The notes below the pieces were generated by a model. It did no database searches, had not been told where the DNA came from, and saw only the letters and a list, made by a program, of their open reading frames with translations. Shown here in pieces: positions 24,894 through 35,094 of a stretch of DNA of 64,000 nucleotides (positions are counted from its first letter, which is position 1; every line of letters starts with the position of its first letter). The translations under genes and the position numbers were made by a program. Source of the stretch: Ulvibacterium marinum (GTDB taxonomy: Bacteria > Bacteroidota > Bacteroidia > Flavobacteriales > Flavobacteriaceae); assembly GCF_003626755.1 (NCBI RefSeq), contig NZ_RBCJ01000002.1, positions 1,284,315 through 1,348,314 on the forward strand, given 5' to 3'.

Positions 24894-27869
24894 ATGAAAA
24901 AAAAACCACATTCAACAAGCATCCCCATGCTGTTGTTCCTATTGGTTTTTACTTGCCAGATTATCAGTGCGCAATGTGACGCCACCAACTTTACGGTGAC
25001 GGCCAACTCTGGAACTTGCCCTGCCAATGGCTCAATTGGTATAGAGCTTCCCGGTGGTTCTCCGTGTCTGGGATGGCAGGCAATTCTTACCAATCAGGGT
25101 GGGATAGAAACTATACAAAATATTCCCGTTAATGGAGAAGCGGTTAGTTATAAAGCTCTATCCACCGGTAATTATTCCATACGATTGGTCAATGGATCCA
25201 CCGAAATACCTTATTCGGGAAACCCTGTAGTTATAACCACTACCTATGAGGCTATGGATATTACCACCAGCAATACGGCTCCGTCATGCCCAACGGATGC
25301 TGATTTCTACAGTCCGGATGGAACTTTGAGCGTAAGTATAAACAGCGGTGGCACCGGACCTTTTCTTTATGAAGTTACCACACAATTCGGCACACAGCGT
25401 TTTGGTCCCAGCACAGACACTTCCCATATTTTTGGTAACATGGTCGGGGGCGAATCGGTTTCCATGACCGTAACGGATTTGGGTTGCGGGGTAGCCGAAA
25501 CACAAATTCCGGTAATAGCCGATAATCTGGATAGAGCATCTATATCACTGGATGGTGAATTTCAAAGGTTGTGTGCCCCCGACTGTACCATGTACGATGT
25601 AATATTTAGGGCACACGTCTATTCTCAAGACCGTATAGATAATGTACTACTTCCAGGTAATGCTACCATCCGTATTAATGGTGGAGCGCCACAAGATCTA
25701 ACACTTGAGAATGTTAACGGAGCTACAGTTACTTTTAAGCATCTTCCCGGATTAATGGAAAACGATACCTATACCTTGGCGTTTAACGATGGATGTTATC
25801 TATTTGGTGAAAGTCACGTGGTACCACGGATGGAGAATGATTTTCTCGTAATAACTCCAGAACAAGGTCTTGATATAGCCACTTGTGCCCCGGTTCATCA
25901 GATAAACGGTAGCGGTTCATTTTGCAACACAAATTCGGTTACTATAGAACAAGAAATTACACCCGGAGTATGGACAAACCTCATATCTTCCAATTCCTTA
26001 AACGCCAATAATTTTTTCTATATTTTACCAGGCCCGGGACATTACAGGGTTGCCGCATCGGATGATTGCCATACGGTGGTCAGAGAATTCGATACCCTTC
26101 CGGAAACGAATTCCTTGGATGAAATAAGCATACGGGATTCTCCTTCTGTTTTGGAAGGAACGGGTGCCGTGGTAATTGATAGAACATTATCGCCTAATAG
26201 CAATATCACCGTTCCAAATACAACTTACGAGATAAGTCCCGTACCTTTTGTTTCCAATATTACCATAAATCCTCAACAACCCTTTACGCTGGGAGGCTCC
26301 TATACCTTAAACTTCCCGATAATCTATAGTACGACTATAAATCGCTCAATAATAGGAGATTTACCTCTTGGTGATTATGAACTAAAAGTCATTTCCTGTG
26401 GTACTGAAAGAACAATCCCCTTTGAGGTTACTGGCCCGGCGCAATACAGCCCTATGCTGCAGACCCTTAACGGATGCTCCAATTCAGGTCGAGTTATTTA
26501 CGACCTGGGGGCAGTGAACGTTGCCAACAGTACTAATGATCGTATAGATGTGGAGTTATGGACCAACGATGGTAACGATGGATTGGGTGTATTGGTGACT
26601 AACGATATTCCTCCCGATGGCCTTTCCGGTTCTTTTAATAACCTCGCCGCAGGAGATTATGTCCTACGCTTTTCCGGTATTAGACTTCAATCCGGGAACG
26701 ATAACGAAGTTTTCTCCGCCGTTACGCTCAGCAATGAGGAAAGGGAATATACAACTCCCATTAGTATTGACCAATTTCAAAATATAACCGCCACAACATC
26801 AGGCACTTTTTGTGATTTAACCAATCCCTCATCGGGAATAATCTTTACCGAGATTCTAAGCGGTACTCCTACCTATCCCATGGTTTACGAACTATTTGAA
26901 ACAACAGATCTAGATACCGCCGTACAAACATTTACGGAAACTGAACCATCTGTTACCAGTCACCTTTTTCAGAATGTTCCCCAAGGTGACTACTTGATTC
27001 GGATTACCACTCCTTGTGATGCCCTAGATCTTAACCTAAACTTATTACCGGTATCCCTTCAGGTACGGGCAACGACAGATAGTGCTTTTGTCTGTTCCCC
27101 GGGAACTGCCGTGGATCTGTCCATTAATCTGCCTCAGAGCCTATATGATATTGATTGGGCCGATAGTTTGGGGAATCCACTGGGTTCGGGGGCTTCCATA
27201 ACCGTGAATGTAAATACCACCTCGACCTATTCGGCAAGTTATTCGCTAAAACCCGTTTTCTGTGCTGGAGCAGAGGTAGAAACCCTTTCTATTACCGTCC
27301 CTTTACGATCTGGCCTTTCCCTTGTAGGATCCATGGTGGCCAATTGTGACCCGCAAGGTGGCTTTTATACCTTGGTCGGCGAATTGGACGGCACCGCCCC
27401 TTATATTGTATCGGGAACTGGTGCCCCGGGTACGTTCAATGGAAATATTTGGACTTCAGATCCTATCCCCGTAGGTATGGATTATAGCATAAGCTTTGAA
27501 GATGTAAATACTTGTGATATTACCATAGCCGATGTATCCCCGATTAGCTGCGTTTTTGATGACGTGTGCGGATTGGATAAAATTACCACCTCGGACACGG
27601 TAACCGCCAATGGCGATGGTGTTAACGACAGATTTGAAATTACAGGAGTAGAAAGCTGCAATTACATCTTTAAGTTGCGGCTTTTCAATAGATGGGGCAA
27701 TCTTGTTTACCAATCAAACGATTACCGCAACGATTGGGGCGGATCCGCTCCTAATAATTCATTCGGTAGTTCAGACAAACTGCCTTCGGGAACCTATTAT
27801 TATCTCATTACCGTACAGGACCAAGAATTAAAACCCATAGATGGGTACATTTATTTTGGCTCCAATTAA
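24894..27869 (+). CDS. T9SS type B substrate, large secreted protein
   Basis: 991 residues with a signal peptide (MLLFLLVFTCQIISAQ, cleavage after AQ). Several beta-sandwich-like segments with Cys pairs follow (for example NSGTCPANGSIGIELPGG, SCPTDADFYSPDGTLSV), resembling SprB-type or Ig-like repeats but not strongly periodic. The C-terminus is a type B (CHU_C) sorting domain: TVTANGDGVNDRFEITG, FNRWGNLVYQS, LPSGTYYYLITV, ending YIYFGSN. It should be translocated by T9SS. The SprF-like gene lies 158 bases downstream, the usual partner arrangement for type B substrates. Surface adhesion or gliding is inferred. Confidence 0.85.
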   Translation: MKKKPHSTSIPMLLFLLVFTCQIISAQCDATNFTVTANSGTCPANGSIGIELPGGSPCLGWQAILTNQGGIETIQNIPVNGEAVSYKALSTGNYSIRLVNGSTEIPYSGNPVVITTTYEAMDITTSNTAPSCPTDADFYSPDGTLSVSINSGGTGPFLYEVTTQFGTQRFGPSTDTSHIFGNMVGGESVSMTVTDLGCGVAETQIPVIADNLDRASISLDGEFQRLCAPDCTMYDVIFRAHVYSQDRIDNVLLPGNATIRINGGAPQDLTLENVNGATVTFKHLPGLMENDTYTLAFNDGCYLFGESHVVPRMENDFLVITPEQGLDIATCAPVHQINGSGSFCNTNSVTIEQEITPGVWTNLISSNSLNANNFFYILPGPGHYRVAASDDCHTVVREFDTLPETNSLDEISIRDSPSVLEGTGAVVIDRTLSPNSNITVPNTTYEISPVPFVSNITINPQQPFTLGGSYTLNFPIIYSTTINRSIIGDLPLGDYELKVISCGTERTIPFEVTGPAQYSPMLQTLNGCSNSGRVIYDLGAVNVANSTNDRIDVELWTNDGNDGLGVLVTNDIPPDGLSGSFNNLAAGDYVLRFSGIRLQSGNDNEVFSAVTLSNEEREYTTPISIDQFQNITATTSGTFCDLTNPSSGIIFTEILSGTPTYPMVYELFETTDLDTAVQTFTETEPSVTSHLFQNVPQGDYLIRITTPCDALDLNLNLLPVSLQVRATTDSAFVCSPGTAVDLSINLPQSLYDIDWADSLGNPLGSGASITVNVNTTSTYSASYSLKPVFCAGAEVETLSITVPLRSGLSLVGSMVANCDPQGGFYTLVGELDGTAPYIVSGTGAPGTFNGNIWTSDPIPVGMDYSISFEDVNTCDITIADVSPISCVFDDVCGLDKITTSDTVTANGDGVNDRFEITGVESCNYIFKLRLFNRWGNLVYQSNDYRNDWGGSAPNNSFGSSDKLPSGTYYYLITVQDQELKPIDGYIYFGSN

Positions 27870-28027
27870 AAGCATCCAATACTAGGATTTGTCATAGCAC
27901 GAAGCAAAGTGATTGAATAGCAACTCATGACAGAAAATAAAACATAAAGCGATTATTAAAAACGAAAACCAAATTGTAGCTCCATGACATAGATATCGTC
28001 TACCAAAAACCCCCAACCTCACAAGGC

Positions 28028-28933
28028 ATGAAAAAACAAAGGAAATACCTAATCCTGATCACCATATTGTACGGCGCAGTCCTAAGTTCCCAGCAATTGC
28101 CCCAGTTTACACAATACTTGTACAATACGGTTTCGATAAATCCGGCTTATGCCGGTAGTAGGGGCGTATTTAATGGGACCGTTCTTCACAGAAACCAGTG
28201 GTCCGGTCTGGAAGGAAACCCCAGAACAAATACACTAACGGTACACATGCCTATAGAATTTACGCGTGTAGGTATTGGTCTATCCTATATCAACGACAAG
28301 CTGGGTTTTGAAAGCACAAATTACGTTTATGGAGATTTTTCATATTCTATACCCTTAAATGAAGAAATAAAAATGTCATTTGGACTTAAAGCCGGTTTTA
28401 CAAGCTATTCCCTTGAAAACCCAGACCCAAATGACAGCTTTTTCACGGACAATGGTACCATATGGCACCCAAATTTTGGAGCAGGAATATACGTAAGTTC
28501 ACAACGTTGGTTTTTAGGAATTTCCTCGCCCAGAATTCTCAATACAGATCTTAACCAGGGTGAATTTATGGCTTTGGAAAGAAATAGTTATTATGCCATA
28601 GGTGGTGTGGTATTTGACTTGTCCAGAGATTTAAAATTTAAACCTTCCATAATCTCAAAATTTACGGACGGCGCTCCGGCAACCTATGATATTTCCGCTA
28701 ATTTTTTGCTCTATGATAAGTTATGGCTGGGAGCAACCTACCGCTACAATTTTGCGAACAACTTTGGGGCCATTATGGATTATCAGGTCACGAAGGAAAT
28801 TAGGATAGGATATGCCTATGACCTTCCAACTGTAGAATTTAGGACCGCCAGCTCCGGTACCCACGAAATAATGTTGATTTATGAGCCCTCCTTTAGGAAA
28901 AGAGGGGGTATAAAATCTCCTCGATATTTTTAG
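28028..28933 (+). CDS. PorP/SprF family T9SS membrane protein
   Basis: 301 residues. Signal peptide (MKKQRKYLILITILYGAVLSSQ) then the family hallmark LPQFTQYLYNTVSINPAYAGSRG and HRNQWSGLEGNP (read here as separate blocks). The rest is outer-membrane beta-barrel-like with a closing motif HEIMLIYEPSFRKRGGIKSPRYF in two parts. SprF-like proteins pair with a type B sorting-domain substrate and are needed for its secretion or anchoring. The partner here is the gene immediately upstream. Confidence 0.92.
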   Translation: MKKQRKYLILITILYGAVLSSQQLPQFTQYLYNTVSINPAYAGSRGVFNGTVLHRNQWSGLEGNPRTNTLTVHMPIEFTRVGIGLSYINDKLGFESTNYVYGDFSYSIPLNEEIKMSFGLKAGFTSYSLENPDPNDSFFTDNGTIWHPNFGAGIYVSSQRWFLGISSPRILNTDLNQGEFMALERNSYYAIGGVVFDLSRDLKFKPSIISKFTDGAPATYDISANFLLYDKLWLGATYRYNFANNFGAIMDYQVTKEIRIGYAYDLPTVEFRTASSGTHEIMLIYEPSFRKRGGIKSPRYF

Positions 28934-29072
28934 TGGAACGTATGTGTAAAATACTCCTTTTTAAACAAAAAACGCACAGTAAGGAATATCAACAAATGCT
29001 GTCTTTCAAAAAGGATAAACATGTACATATTACGGATAACCCATAAGTTAAAAACAATAAGTCTATCATAAA

Positions 29073-29285
29073 ATGAAGCATCGAGATTCACTAAAATTTG
29101 CATACCGTCAGTTAGCAGTTTCCTTTTTGCTCACGGGAGATAACAAAAAGGCCATAGCGTATTTCCAATTATTTATTGATGACGAGGAAACCCATTCAGA
29201 ATATCATGAAAAGTATATAAAAGCCCTTATTAAGGATGGTAGGCACGAAGAGGCCGAATTGTGGTCAAAAAAAAACAAGAATTAA
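29073..29285 (+). CDS. Small TPR-like protein
   Basis: 70 residues, no signal. AYRQLAVSFLLTGDNKKAIA and YIKALIKDGRHEEAELW form two helix-turn-helix pairs with the Leu/Gly/Ala spacing of tetratricopeptide repeats. Probably a small scaffold or adaptor near the T9SS and regulator genes. Function not assigned. A tiny frame before it (28942-29046) is not supported. Confidence 0.5.
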   Translation: MKHRDSLKFAYRQLAVSFLLTGDNKKAIAYFQLFIDDEETHSEYHEKYIKALIKDGRHEEAELWSKKNKN

Positions 29286-29400
29286 GGTATAGGTAAGGAC
29301 AGCGATCAACAAGGCCTTACCGGAATTCAAAACAAAAATGGACAACCTAATCTAAGATAGATCCAATGAATTAAAAGTATACTATACAAGAATACTTCAT

Positions 29401-29769
29401 ATGAAAACGAGAAGAAATCTAATTATATATGATAAACAGGGCCCTTTGGGGAATACGATTGCGCGTTCTTTCCAAAAGACGCCAATTGCAGTTTATAAGA
29501 ACAAAAAAATAACGCAGATATTAGATCTGGTAAGGCTCAAGCAAAAAATCAACTTTGTCTTTGTGCTTTTCATATTCAATGAAGAGTTCGAATTGGTGGA
29601 ATGTACCTTGTTGGCCCAACTTAATGTCCCTATCATCTTTGCTCCAACGAACAAGCACAGTTACAAAAACCTTATCAAGATGAAAGGTATTGAGGTGATG
29701 GATGTTTCAAAACACAAAAGCCTGCATATTTCCCAAATTCTGGATTTTTTGGAAACCCATGATACTTAA
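29401..29769 (+). CDS. Receiver-like protein without phospho-acceptor, unknown role
   Basis: 122 residues, cytosolic. The alternating pattern RNLIIYDKQGPLGNTIARSF, INFVFVLFIFNEEF, VPIIFAPTN and GIEVMDVS suggests the beta-alpha fold of a receiver domain. However, the acidic pocket (DD) and the Asp phospho-acceptor strand are missing: VFVLFIFNEE replaces VxxDxxMP. It lies 82 bases ahead of a genuine LytTR response regulator in the same orientation. It could be a phosphorylation-independent partner. This is a fold guess only. Confidence 0.45.
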   Translation: MKTRRNLIIYDKQGPLGNTIARSFQKTPIAVYKNKKITQILDLVRLKQKINFVFVLFIFNEEFELVECTLLAQLNVPIIFAPTNKHSYKNLIKMKGIEVMDVSKHKSLHISQILDFLETHDT

Positions 29770-29851
29770 CCCTACTTTTTAACGTTAGATTAAAGCATTG
29801 ATATTTAGGCTGTTGTTTTTTAGCTTAGACTTATATTCCAAAATCTAACCG

Positions 29852-30586
29852 ATGAATGTAGTACTCATAGATGATGATCTTTCCGAAGTAAACTACGGTA
29901 AAGAGCTGTTTATCAAAAACTTCGGTCATTTGGGTGCTTTACAATGTTTTAGCGATTCTACGGAAGGTCTGCACTTTCTCAATGAAACCCGCCCGGATTT
30001 ACTAATAGTTGATGTAGAAATGCCCAACTTAAATGGGTTGGACCTTTTAAAGCAACTTAAATCTCCAAATACGGAAGTCGTATTTTGTACGGCCCATGAC
30101 AGGTTCGCTATAGAAGCGTATCGGAACTTTGCATTGGGCTTTCTCCTAAAACCGTATAATGAGGCCGATTTTATCGCCGTTGTATCAAAAGCTATCCAAA
30201 GATTGAAAGCAACCGTTAAGGAGATGGTACCAAATGAAAAACAATTGGAAGCATTGGAGTTGGAAAACAAAAAAATTCCTATTCCTACTTTGGGATGCAC
30301 CTATTTTTCGAGTATTCTGGATATTATCCGATTGGAAAGCGTGGACAGTTATGCAAAAATACATTTGACCGATGGTAGTATTCATATGAGTTCCTACGGA
30401 ATCAAATTTTTCGAAAAAATTTTGACCATGCCCTTGTTTTTCAGGACCCATAAATCTCATTTGGTAAATCTCAAAAAGGTTTCAAAACTCTTTACGGACG
30501 GTACTTTGGTTCTGGATACTGGGGATCGTATCCCAGTGGCCAGGCGACGAAGACCGGATTTAATGGCCATTTTTGACCAATTCTAA
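29852..30586 (+). CDS. LytTR-family response regulator
   Basis: 244 residues. Receiver domain (1-120) has acidic pocket D7-D9, phospho-acceptor D54 (LLIVDVEMP), T80 and K100 (FLLKPY). C-terminal LytTR DNA-binding domain (about 145-244) has IIRLESVDSYAKIHLTDG, FFRTHKSHLVNLKKV and IPVARRRR. It binds DNA as a transcription factor. The sensor kinase at 30617-33778 is convergent, with only 30 bases between the two stops, and is of the LytS type that pairs with LytTR regulators. The targets may be the neighbouring T9SS genes (inference). Confidence 0.93.
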   Translation: MNVVLIDDDLSEVNYGKELFIKNFGHLGALQCFSDSTEGLHFLNETRPDLLIVDVEMPNLNGLDLLKQLKSPNTEVVFCTAHDRFAIEAYRNFALGFLLKPYNEADFIAVVSKAIQRLKATVKEMVPNEKQLEALELENKKIPIPTLGCTYFSSILDIIRLESVDSYAKIHLTDGSIHMSSYGIKFFEKILTMPLFFRTHKSHLVNLKKVSKLFTDGTLVLDTGDRIPVARRRRPDLMAIFDQF

Positions 30587-30616
30587 AACCCCGGCCAAGC
30601 CTATCTATGGTAAAAC

Positions 30617-33600
30617 CTAATAATAAGGTATTCCAATGATAACCCGGGTCCCTTGCCCTCCCTTATCGCTTAAATCCTTCATTGCGATTTCATATTTGGA
30701 CTCCCCGGAATAGTGTGTCTTGTTCATCAACATTAATCGCTCATACAATATTTGTGTAGAGTACGATTGATGTTCTTGATTATTTTTCTGCTTCTTTCGC
30801 GCTTGGACAATCCCAAGACCGTTGTCTTCTATTACGACCACTATTTGTTTGCCAATAGGGGATTTTTTAATCTCCACTAAGATGGCCTTATCTGTCTGGT
30901 CTTTCATAAAACCATGTACAATGGAATTCTCTACTAGAGGTTGCAAGATCATAGGGGGAATATAGGTGTCATGTATATCAATATCCGCTTCACATTTCAT
31001 ATGTAGTTCTATCTTATGCTCGTTCTGGGAATTGATCAACACAACGTAATTTTCAATATATTCTATTTCTTTGGCCAATGGAATGCTTTTATTCCGGGTC
31101 ACATCCAAGGTAAGCCGCATAAGGTTTGAAAAATTGGATACATAGTTGTGTAAATCCAACAATCCCTTTTCCCTTAGCTTTAAACGTATTCCACTTAATG
31201 AGTTAAATATAAAATGAGGGCTCATTTGGGCCCTAAGGGCGTTGCGTTCCAATTCTATAAGGGTAAGGTTCAAGGCGTTTTTTTTCCGCTCCTTTGTGAT
31301 ATAGGAAACAAGCCATACTACGAACGTACCGATTAAAAAAAAGCCCACTAAAAACTGAAACCAAAGTCTTTTGTAAAAGACTTGGGATACATGTATGGTG
31401 TAGGACAGTTCGTTGGACGATTCTATACCCGTGGCATTGAATCCCTTGATCTTTAAATCATAATCCCCTGGAGGTATGGAAAATAACTTTAAGGTGGTTT
31501 GGTTGTCCAGACTTATCCAATCATCGGCAAACCCTTCCAATTTATAAAAATATCGGTTGTAGTCCGTATTAAAATTGTCATTGATACTATACGATGTAGA
31601 AAATGAGTTTTTATAATAAGGTAGATCAAAACTTGGGGTGCTATCGTTAAAAACGTTGATACCCACTTCCCTACCTTTGGTACGATCATAATATTCGAAT
31701 TTTGTAGGGAATATTTTGATATCCCTGGATTGATGGGTGGTATTGATACTATCAAAGGCGATAATTCCATTGATCCCTCCAAAAAACAAGCGGTCTTTGG
31801 ACGACTTATAATATGAATTTTGATTGAAATCATTAAACGTCAAGCCATCTTCAACAAAAAAAGAAGCCATTTTTCTGGTCTCCCTATCATATCTAAAAAG
31901 ACCATAATAGGTACTAAACCACATAATTCCATCGGCATCTTCCAAAATACCGACTACATTTAAATCCGTAAGGCCATCCGCCTTACCGATAACCTCTATT
32001 TCCTTTACATCCTTGTCCACAAATATTACTCCACTATTGGTACCCATCCAGAGGTTTTCAGCTGTATCCAAAAAACTCATATACACCCTATTCGTTGGAA
32101 TATTTAGCCCATTGCCGGTATTATTTTTTTTTAGGGTTACAAAGGTATCGGAAGTAAGGTCCTTAATGAACAATCCATTTCGGTCCGTAGCCACATAAAG
32201 CTTGTCCTCTGTTCTCAAAAGGTCCCTTACATAAACCGCTCTATTATCGTCTATGGGCAAAATAGGCAAATCCCTAAATTGTTTTTTATGGATGTCAAAT
32301 TCCTGCAGGCCAAAATTGCTGGCGATAACCAAGGTAGAATCCGAGTACCTTGCTACGTCATAGTATTGCATATGGGTCAATCTCGGATGATCTTCAAATA
32401 GGTACTGTCCTATAATTTCATTTTCAAGAAAATTTATATTGGATATTTTTTTATGCTCTCCAACACACCAGGCCGTGGAATCAGTGGTCGGTAAAAAAGA
32501 TCTGAGGTAGTTTAGGGAGGGAAAGACTTTTTCTGCTGAATATTCTTGTTCACCATAATTATTAATGGATGGTTTAATTTTAAACGTTCCGGCATAGCTG
32601 GCTGCAAGGATTTCTTTGTTCGACAGCTCCGAAAAACCCCGTGCACTTACCTTCCGTTCCGCATAATCATCAAGGATTTTATGAAAGGTATGGCTATTGA
32701 ATTTTATTTTACGGATACGGTCATAGCTACTCACATAAATGACGTCGTATTTATCCACGACCACATCATCGATCATATAAGGAAATGAAATTTCGTGGGC
32801 CTTGGTCAGATGGTCTTCCCCATTTTTTTGTTGCAATTTATAAAAACCCAATTTTTTTCCGGATTCATCAATGGCAATTAGATCCGCGTGGTTCTTTAAA
32901 TAGGGATTAGAGCTTTTATAGATAGGAATCATTTCCTGAAAAGGCAGATTCGTTACCTGAATGCCTAAATCTTCCATAGAACGCGTATCAAAAATTTCCC
33001 CTTCAAAACGGTAAGAAGTATTCTCGGATTTGGGAAAAAGTTCACCATTCTCAGTAATCAATATTCCATCACCACCGTTAAAGGACCATTCAGGGTATAG
33101 ATAACTACTCTTGGAATAATTTATGGAGGCAGTAAAATCTGCATGCAAAACACTGTTTCCATCCTCTAGGAGATACAGCTTGCGCCCTAGTCTAAACAAA
33201 ATCTTATCACAATCGATCACTTTCTCGACAAACGAAAAACTTCTCTGAAAATATCCCGGATTTAAATCCCGATCAGCTTTCGGGGTCTTGTATTTTTTGA
33301 CCTTAAGAGAAGGGTCAATTTTCAAAACACAATCGTTGTAGGTTCCGGCCCATATATTGCCTTCGCAATCCTCGATCAAGGAGCCCAATGAAACCTTCTC
33401 CTCCTCCAAAATCTTTTTGAAATGTACACGGTCAAAACTATCGTCCAAACTATTGGATATAAAAACACCAATATCGGACACTATCCAAATACGATGTTTG
33501 CTATCAATAAATATGACATCCAAATAGGTTGATAGGATTTTTTCGTCTTTGTCCAAAAAAGTGGAAAGCATGGAATTGGTTTCAAAGTCCTTTACAATTC

Positions 33601-33778
33601 CATTATAAGTGGAGTACCAGAGAACTTCATCCTCATCCACATATATTTTGTTTCTGATTTTATGGCTCTCACCGTTGTTGTTGATAGAAATCTCCCGAAT
33701 CTTATATTCCTGTGCTCCCAAAAAATGAAGTGCCAAAAACCAAAAGGGCAGTACAAACCACCTGTATTGGCTATACAT
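30617..33778 (-). CDS. LytS-type sensor histidine kinase with periplasmic propeller and Y_Y_Y domain
   Basis: 1053 residues from the ATG at 33778 (MYSQYRWFVLPFWFLALHFLGAQ); an ORF extending to 33847 lacks a signal-like start. Signal peptide, then a beta-propeller made of Reg_prop-type repeats (ENLWMGTNSGVIFVDKD, DGIMWFSTYYGLFRYDRE), then a Y_Y_Y-like domain (LPYYKNSFSTSYSINDNF, IPPGDYDLKIKGFN). A single membrane helix (FLVGFFLIGTFVVWLVSYI) follows. The cytoplasmic part has the His_kinase motif QMSPHFIFNSLSG with the phospho-His, and the ATPase motifs ILQPLVENSIVHGFM and IEDNGLGI. It detects a periplasmic ligand and signals to the LytTR regulator next door. Confidence 0.93.
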   Translation of the reverse strand: MYSQYRWFVLPFWFLALHFLGAQEYKIREISINNNGESHKIRNKIYVDEDEVLWYSTYNGIVKDFETNSMLSTFLDKDEKILSTYLDVIFIDSKHRIWIVSDIGVFISNSLDDSFDRVHFKKILEEEKVSLGSLIEDCEGNIWAGTYNDCVLKIDPSLKVKKYKTPKADRDLNPGYFQRSFSFVEKVIDCDKILFRLGRKLYLLEDGNSVLHADFTASINYSKSSYLYPEWSFNGGDGILITENGELFPKSENTSYRFEGEIFDTRSMEDLGIQVTNLPFQEMIPIYKSSNPYLKNHADLIAIDESGKKLGFYKLQQKNGEDHLTKAHEISFPYMIDDVVVDKYDVIYVSSYDRIRKIKFNSHTFHKILDDYAERKVSARGFSELSNKEILAASYAGTFKIKPSINNYGEQEYSAEKVFPSLNYLRSFLPTTDSTAWCVGEHKKISNINFLENEIIGQYLFEDHPRLTHMQYYDVARYSDSTLVIASNFGLQEFDIHKKQFRDLPILPIDDNRAVYVRDLLRTEDKLYVATDRNGLFIKDLTSDTFVTLKKNNTGNGLNIPTNRVYMSFLDTAENLWMGTNSGVIFVDKDVKEIEVIGKADGLTDLNVVGILEDADGIMWFSTYYGLFRYDRETRKMASFFVEDGLTFNDFNQNSYYKSSKDRLFFGGINGIIAFDSINTTHQSRDIKIFPTKFEYYDRTKGREVGINVFNDSTPSFDLPYYKNSFSTSYSINDNFNTDYNRYFYKLEGFADDWISLDNQTTLKLFSIPPGDYDLKIKGFNATGIESSNELSYTIHVSQVFYKRLWFQFLVGFFLIGTFVVWLVSYITKERKKNALNLTLIELERNALRAQMSPHFIFNSLSGIRLKLREKGLLDLHNYVSNFSNLMRLTLDVTRNKSIPLAKEIEYIENYVVLINSQNEHKIELHMKCEADIDIHDTYIPPMILQPLVENSIVHGFMKDQTDKAILVEIKKSPIGKQIVVVIEDNGLGIVQARKKQKNNQEHQSYSTQILYERLMLMNKTHYSGESKYEIAMKDLSDKGGQGTRVIIGIPYY

Positions 33779-34383
33779 TTTACAAAAAACAGATGGCTGG
33801 CTTCGGGATTTAAGGTGAATGAGAGCGAATACTACATCAATCAACATTTCATATAAAGTTCAGTTTGGTTACCTAGCTATTCAAGAATAATGGGATACCC
33901 GATCAAGAACACAAATTCAGGCCGGGTAGCAACGTAATAGTACAGTTTGAATTTAGGATGCCAATTTGAAGCAAGCTAAAGACATAAAAAAATGATTATC
34001 AATATGTTACACCCAACAAATAATATTACTGGCTTTTTCTTAAGTGGTAATCCCCATTATCCATTTGTTCATATGATGAATCCTTTTTCACGAATATTTG
34101 TAAACGAAATCCAATCATTTCATACTCCAACTAATTTAGACACACAAGCTGTATATAGGTAACTCCTTTTTCCCATATTAATGACTATTTTTTGTATTAC
34201 ATTCTCACCTAGGGGAAGAAACCTTTAAGACTATTGGGTAAGCCTGAGTGCTTTATAACCTATGCTTGGCGTAATTGTACAAGTTCCTTTCCCTGGCAGG
34301 GAAAGGTGGCTTCCCGCTAGAGCGGGAAGCCGGAAAGGGTAGATTCTGGACCAAGACCAGTTTTGTGGAAAAAAATAGTTTAG
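33779..34383. other. Intergenic region with a hairpin repeat element
   Basis: Starts upstream of the kinase. The only structure is the double hairpin listed at 34286-34331. The rest is AT-rich with no frame or motif I can support. Confidence 0.5.
34286..34331. repeat. Interspersed hairpin repeat, copy 1
   Basis: Two adjacent palindromes: CCTTTCCCTGGCAGGGAAAGG (21 bases; left arm 9, right arm 9) at 34286-34306, and GGCTTCCCGCT/AGCGGGAAGCC at 34308-34331. The first palindrome recurs at 49776-49910 and three times in 56004-56530. It follows the sigma gene (minus strand) and may end its transcript. Confidence 0.65.
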
Positions 34384-34962
34384 CTATTTAATCTTTTCCA
34401 ATGCCCTAAAAAGTAGGAATAAATGCAAGTTGCCATCTCCAATACCATCCCTTATTTTTTTAAAGGCAATTCGTATTTGGGACTCTACTGTTTTAATGGA
34501 GATTCCCAATTTTTCTGCAATTTCCCTGTTTTTATACCCTTCCTTTTTGCTCAGCAATAAAATTTCCTTGCACCGCTCGGGGAGGGTATTTACTATTTCC
34601 CTTATCCTTTCTGTTTTCAGGGTAAGCTCGGAATTATCCTCTTCCAAAAGATAGGACATCGCCTCATATTTAAGGGAATCCAGAAGTTTATCGTTTTTTT
34701 TGTCCTTGCGGTTTTTTTGCAAATATGCGTGGTAGACCGATTTATACAAATAGGATTTTACGGAAGTATGTATATTAAGTTCGTTTCGTCTGATCCAAAG
34801 TTTTACATATTCATTTTGAACAAGATCTTCGGCATCCAACATGTTACGGGTAAACTGTAATGCATAGGAGCACATTGACTTATAATGCAAATCAAAAAGC
34901 ACTTTTAGGGCATTATGATCGCCCAGCTGAATACGGGACCATAAAATTTTATCATCCAACAT
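34384..34962 (-). CDS. ECF RNA polymerase sigma factor
   Basis: 192 residues. Region 2 reads ALQFTRNMLDAEDLVQNEYVKLW with the core-binding AEDLVQ motif, and region 4 reads ILLLSKKEGYKNREIAEKLG, ISIKTVESQI. No N-terminal extension. It is divergent from a FecR-type anti-sigma gene, with a 132-base gap. The FecR gene is followed by STN-containing SusC, so this is a SusC-linked sigma: signal received at the outer membrane is passed through FecR and releases the sigma factor to activate the SusCD locus. Confidence 0.9.
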   Translation of the reverse strand: MLDDKILWSRIQLGDHNALKVLFDLHYKSMCSYALQFTRNMLDAEDLVQNEYVKLWIRRNELNIHTSVKSYLYKSVYHAYLQKNRKDKKNDKLLDSLKYEAMSYLLEEDNSELTLKTERIREIVNTLPERCKEILLLSKKEGYKNREIAEKLGISIKTVESQIRIAFKKIRDGIGDGNLHLFLLFRALEKIK

Positions 34963-35044
34963 TGGTTTCGGGGGAATTAGGTTTCATATGTCTTGTTATC
35001 ATAAAGATTAAAAAAAACTTAGGAAGTTTAAGGGTAAACATGCG

Positions 35045-35078
35045 TTTTTGCATCTTATTTACATACAATGTAACTTTA
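35045..35078 (+). promoter_or_regulatory. Bacteroidota-type promoter for fecR-susCD
   Basis: TTTTTG ending at 35050 and TAACTTTA at 35071-35078 are spaced 20 bases apart, close to the minus-33 TTTG / minus-7 TAnnTTTG consensus. The GTG start of the FecR gene is at 35095. This is only a consensus match. Confidence 0.4.
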
Positions 35079-35094
35079 TCAAACTTATTCCTGT

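Noticed and set aside
28942..29046. 34-codon frame between the SprF-like and TPR-like genes
   Set aside because: Too short, no conserved feature, no start signal.
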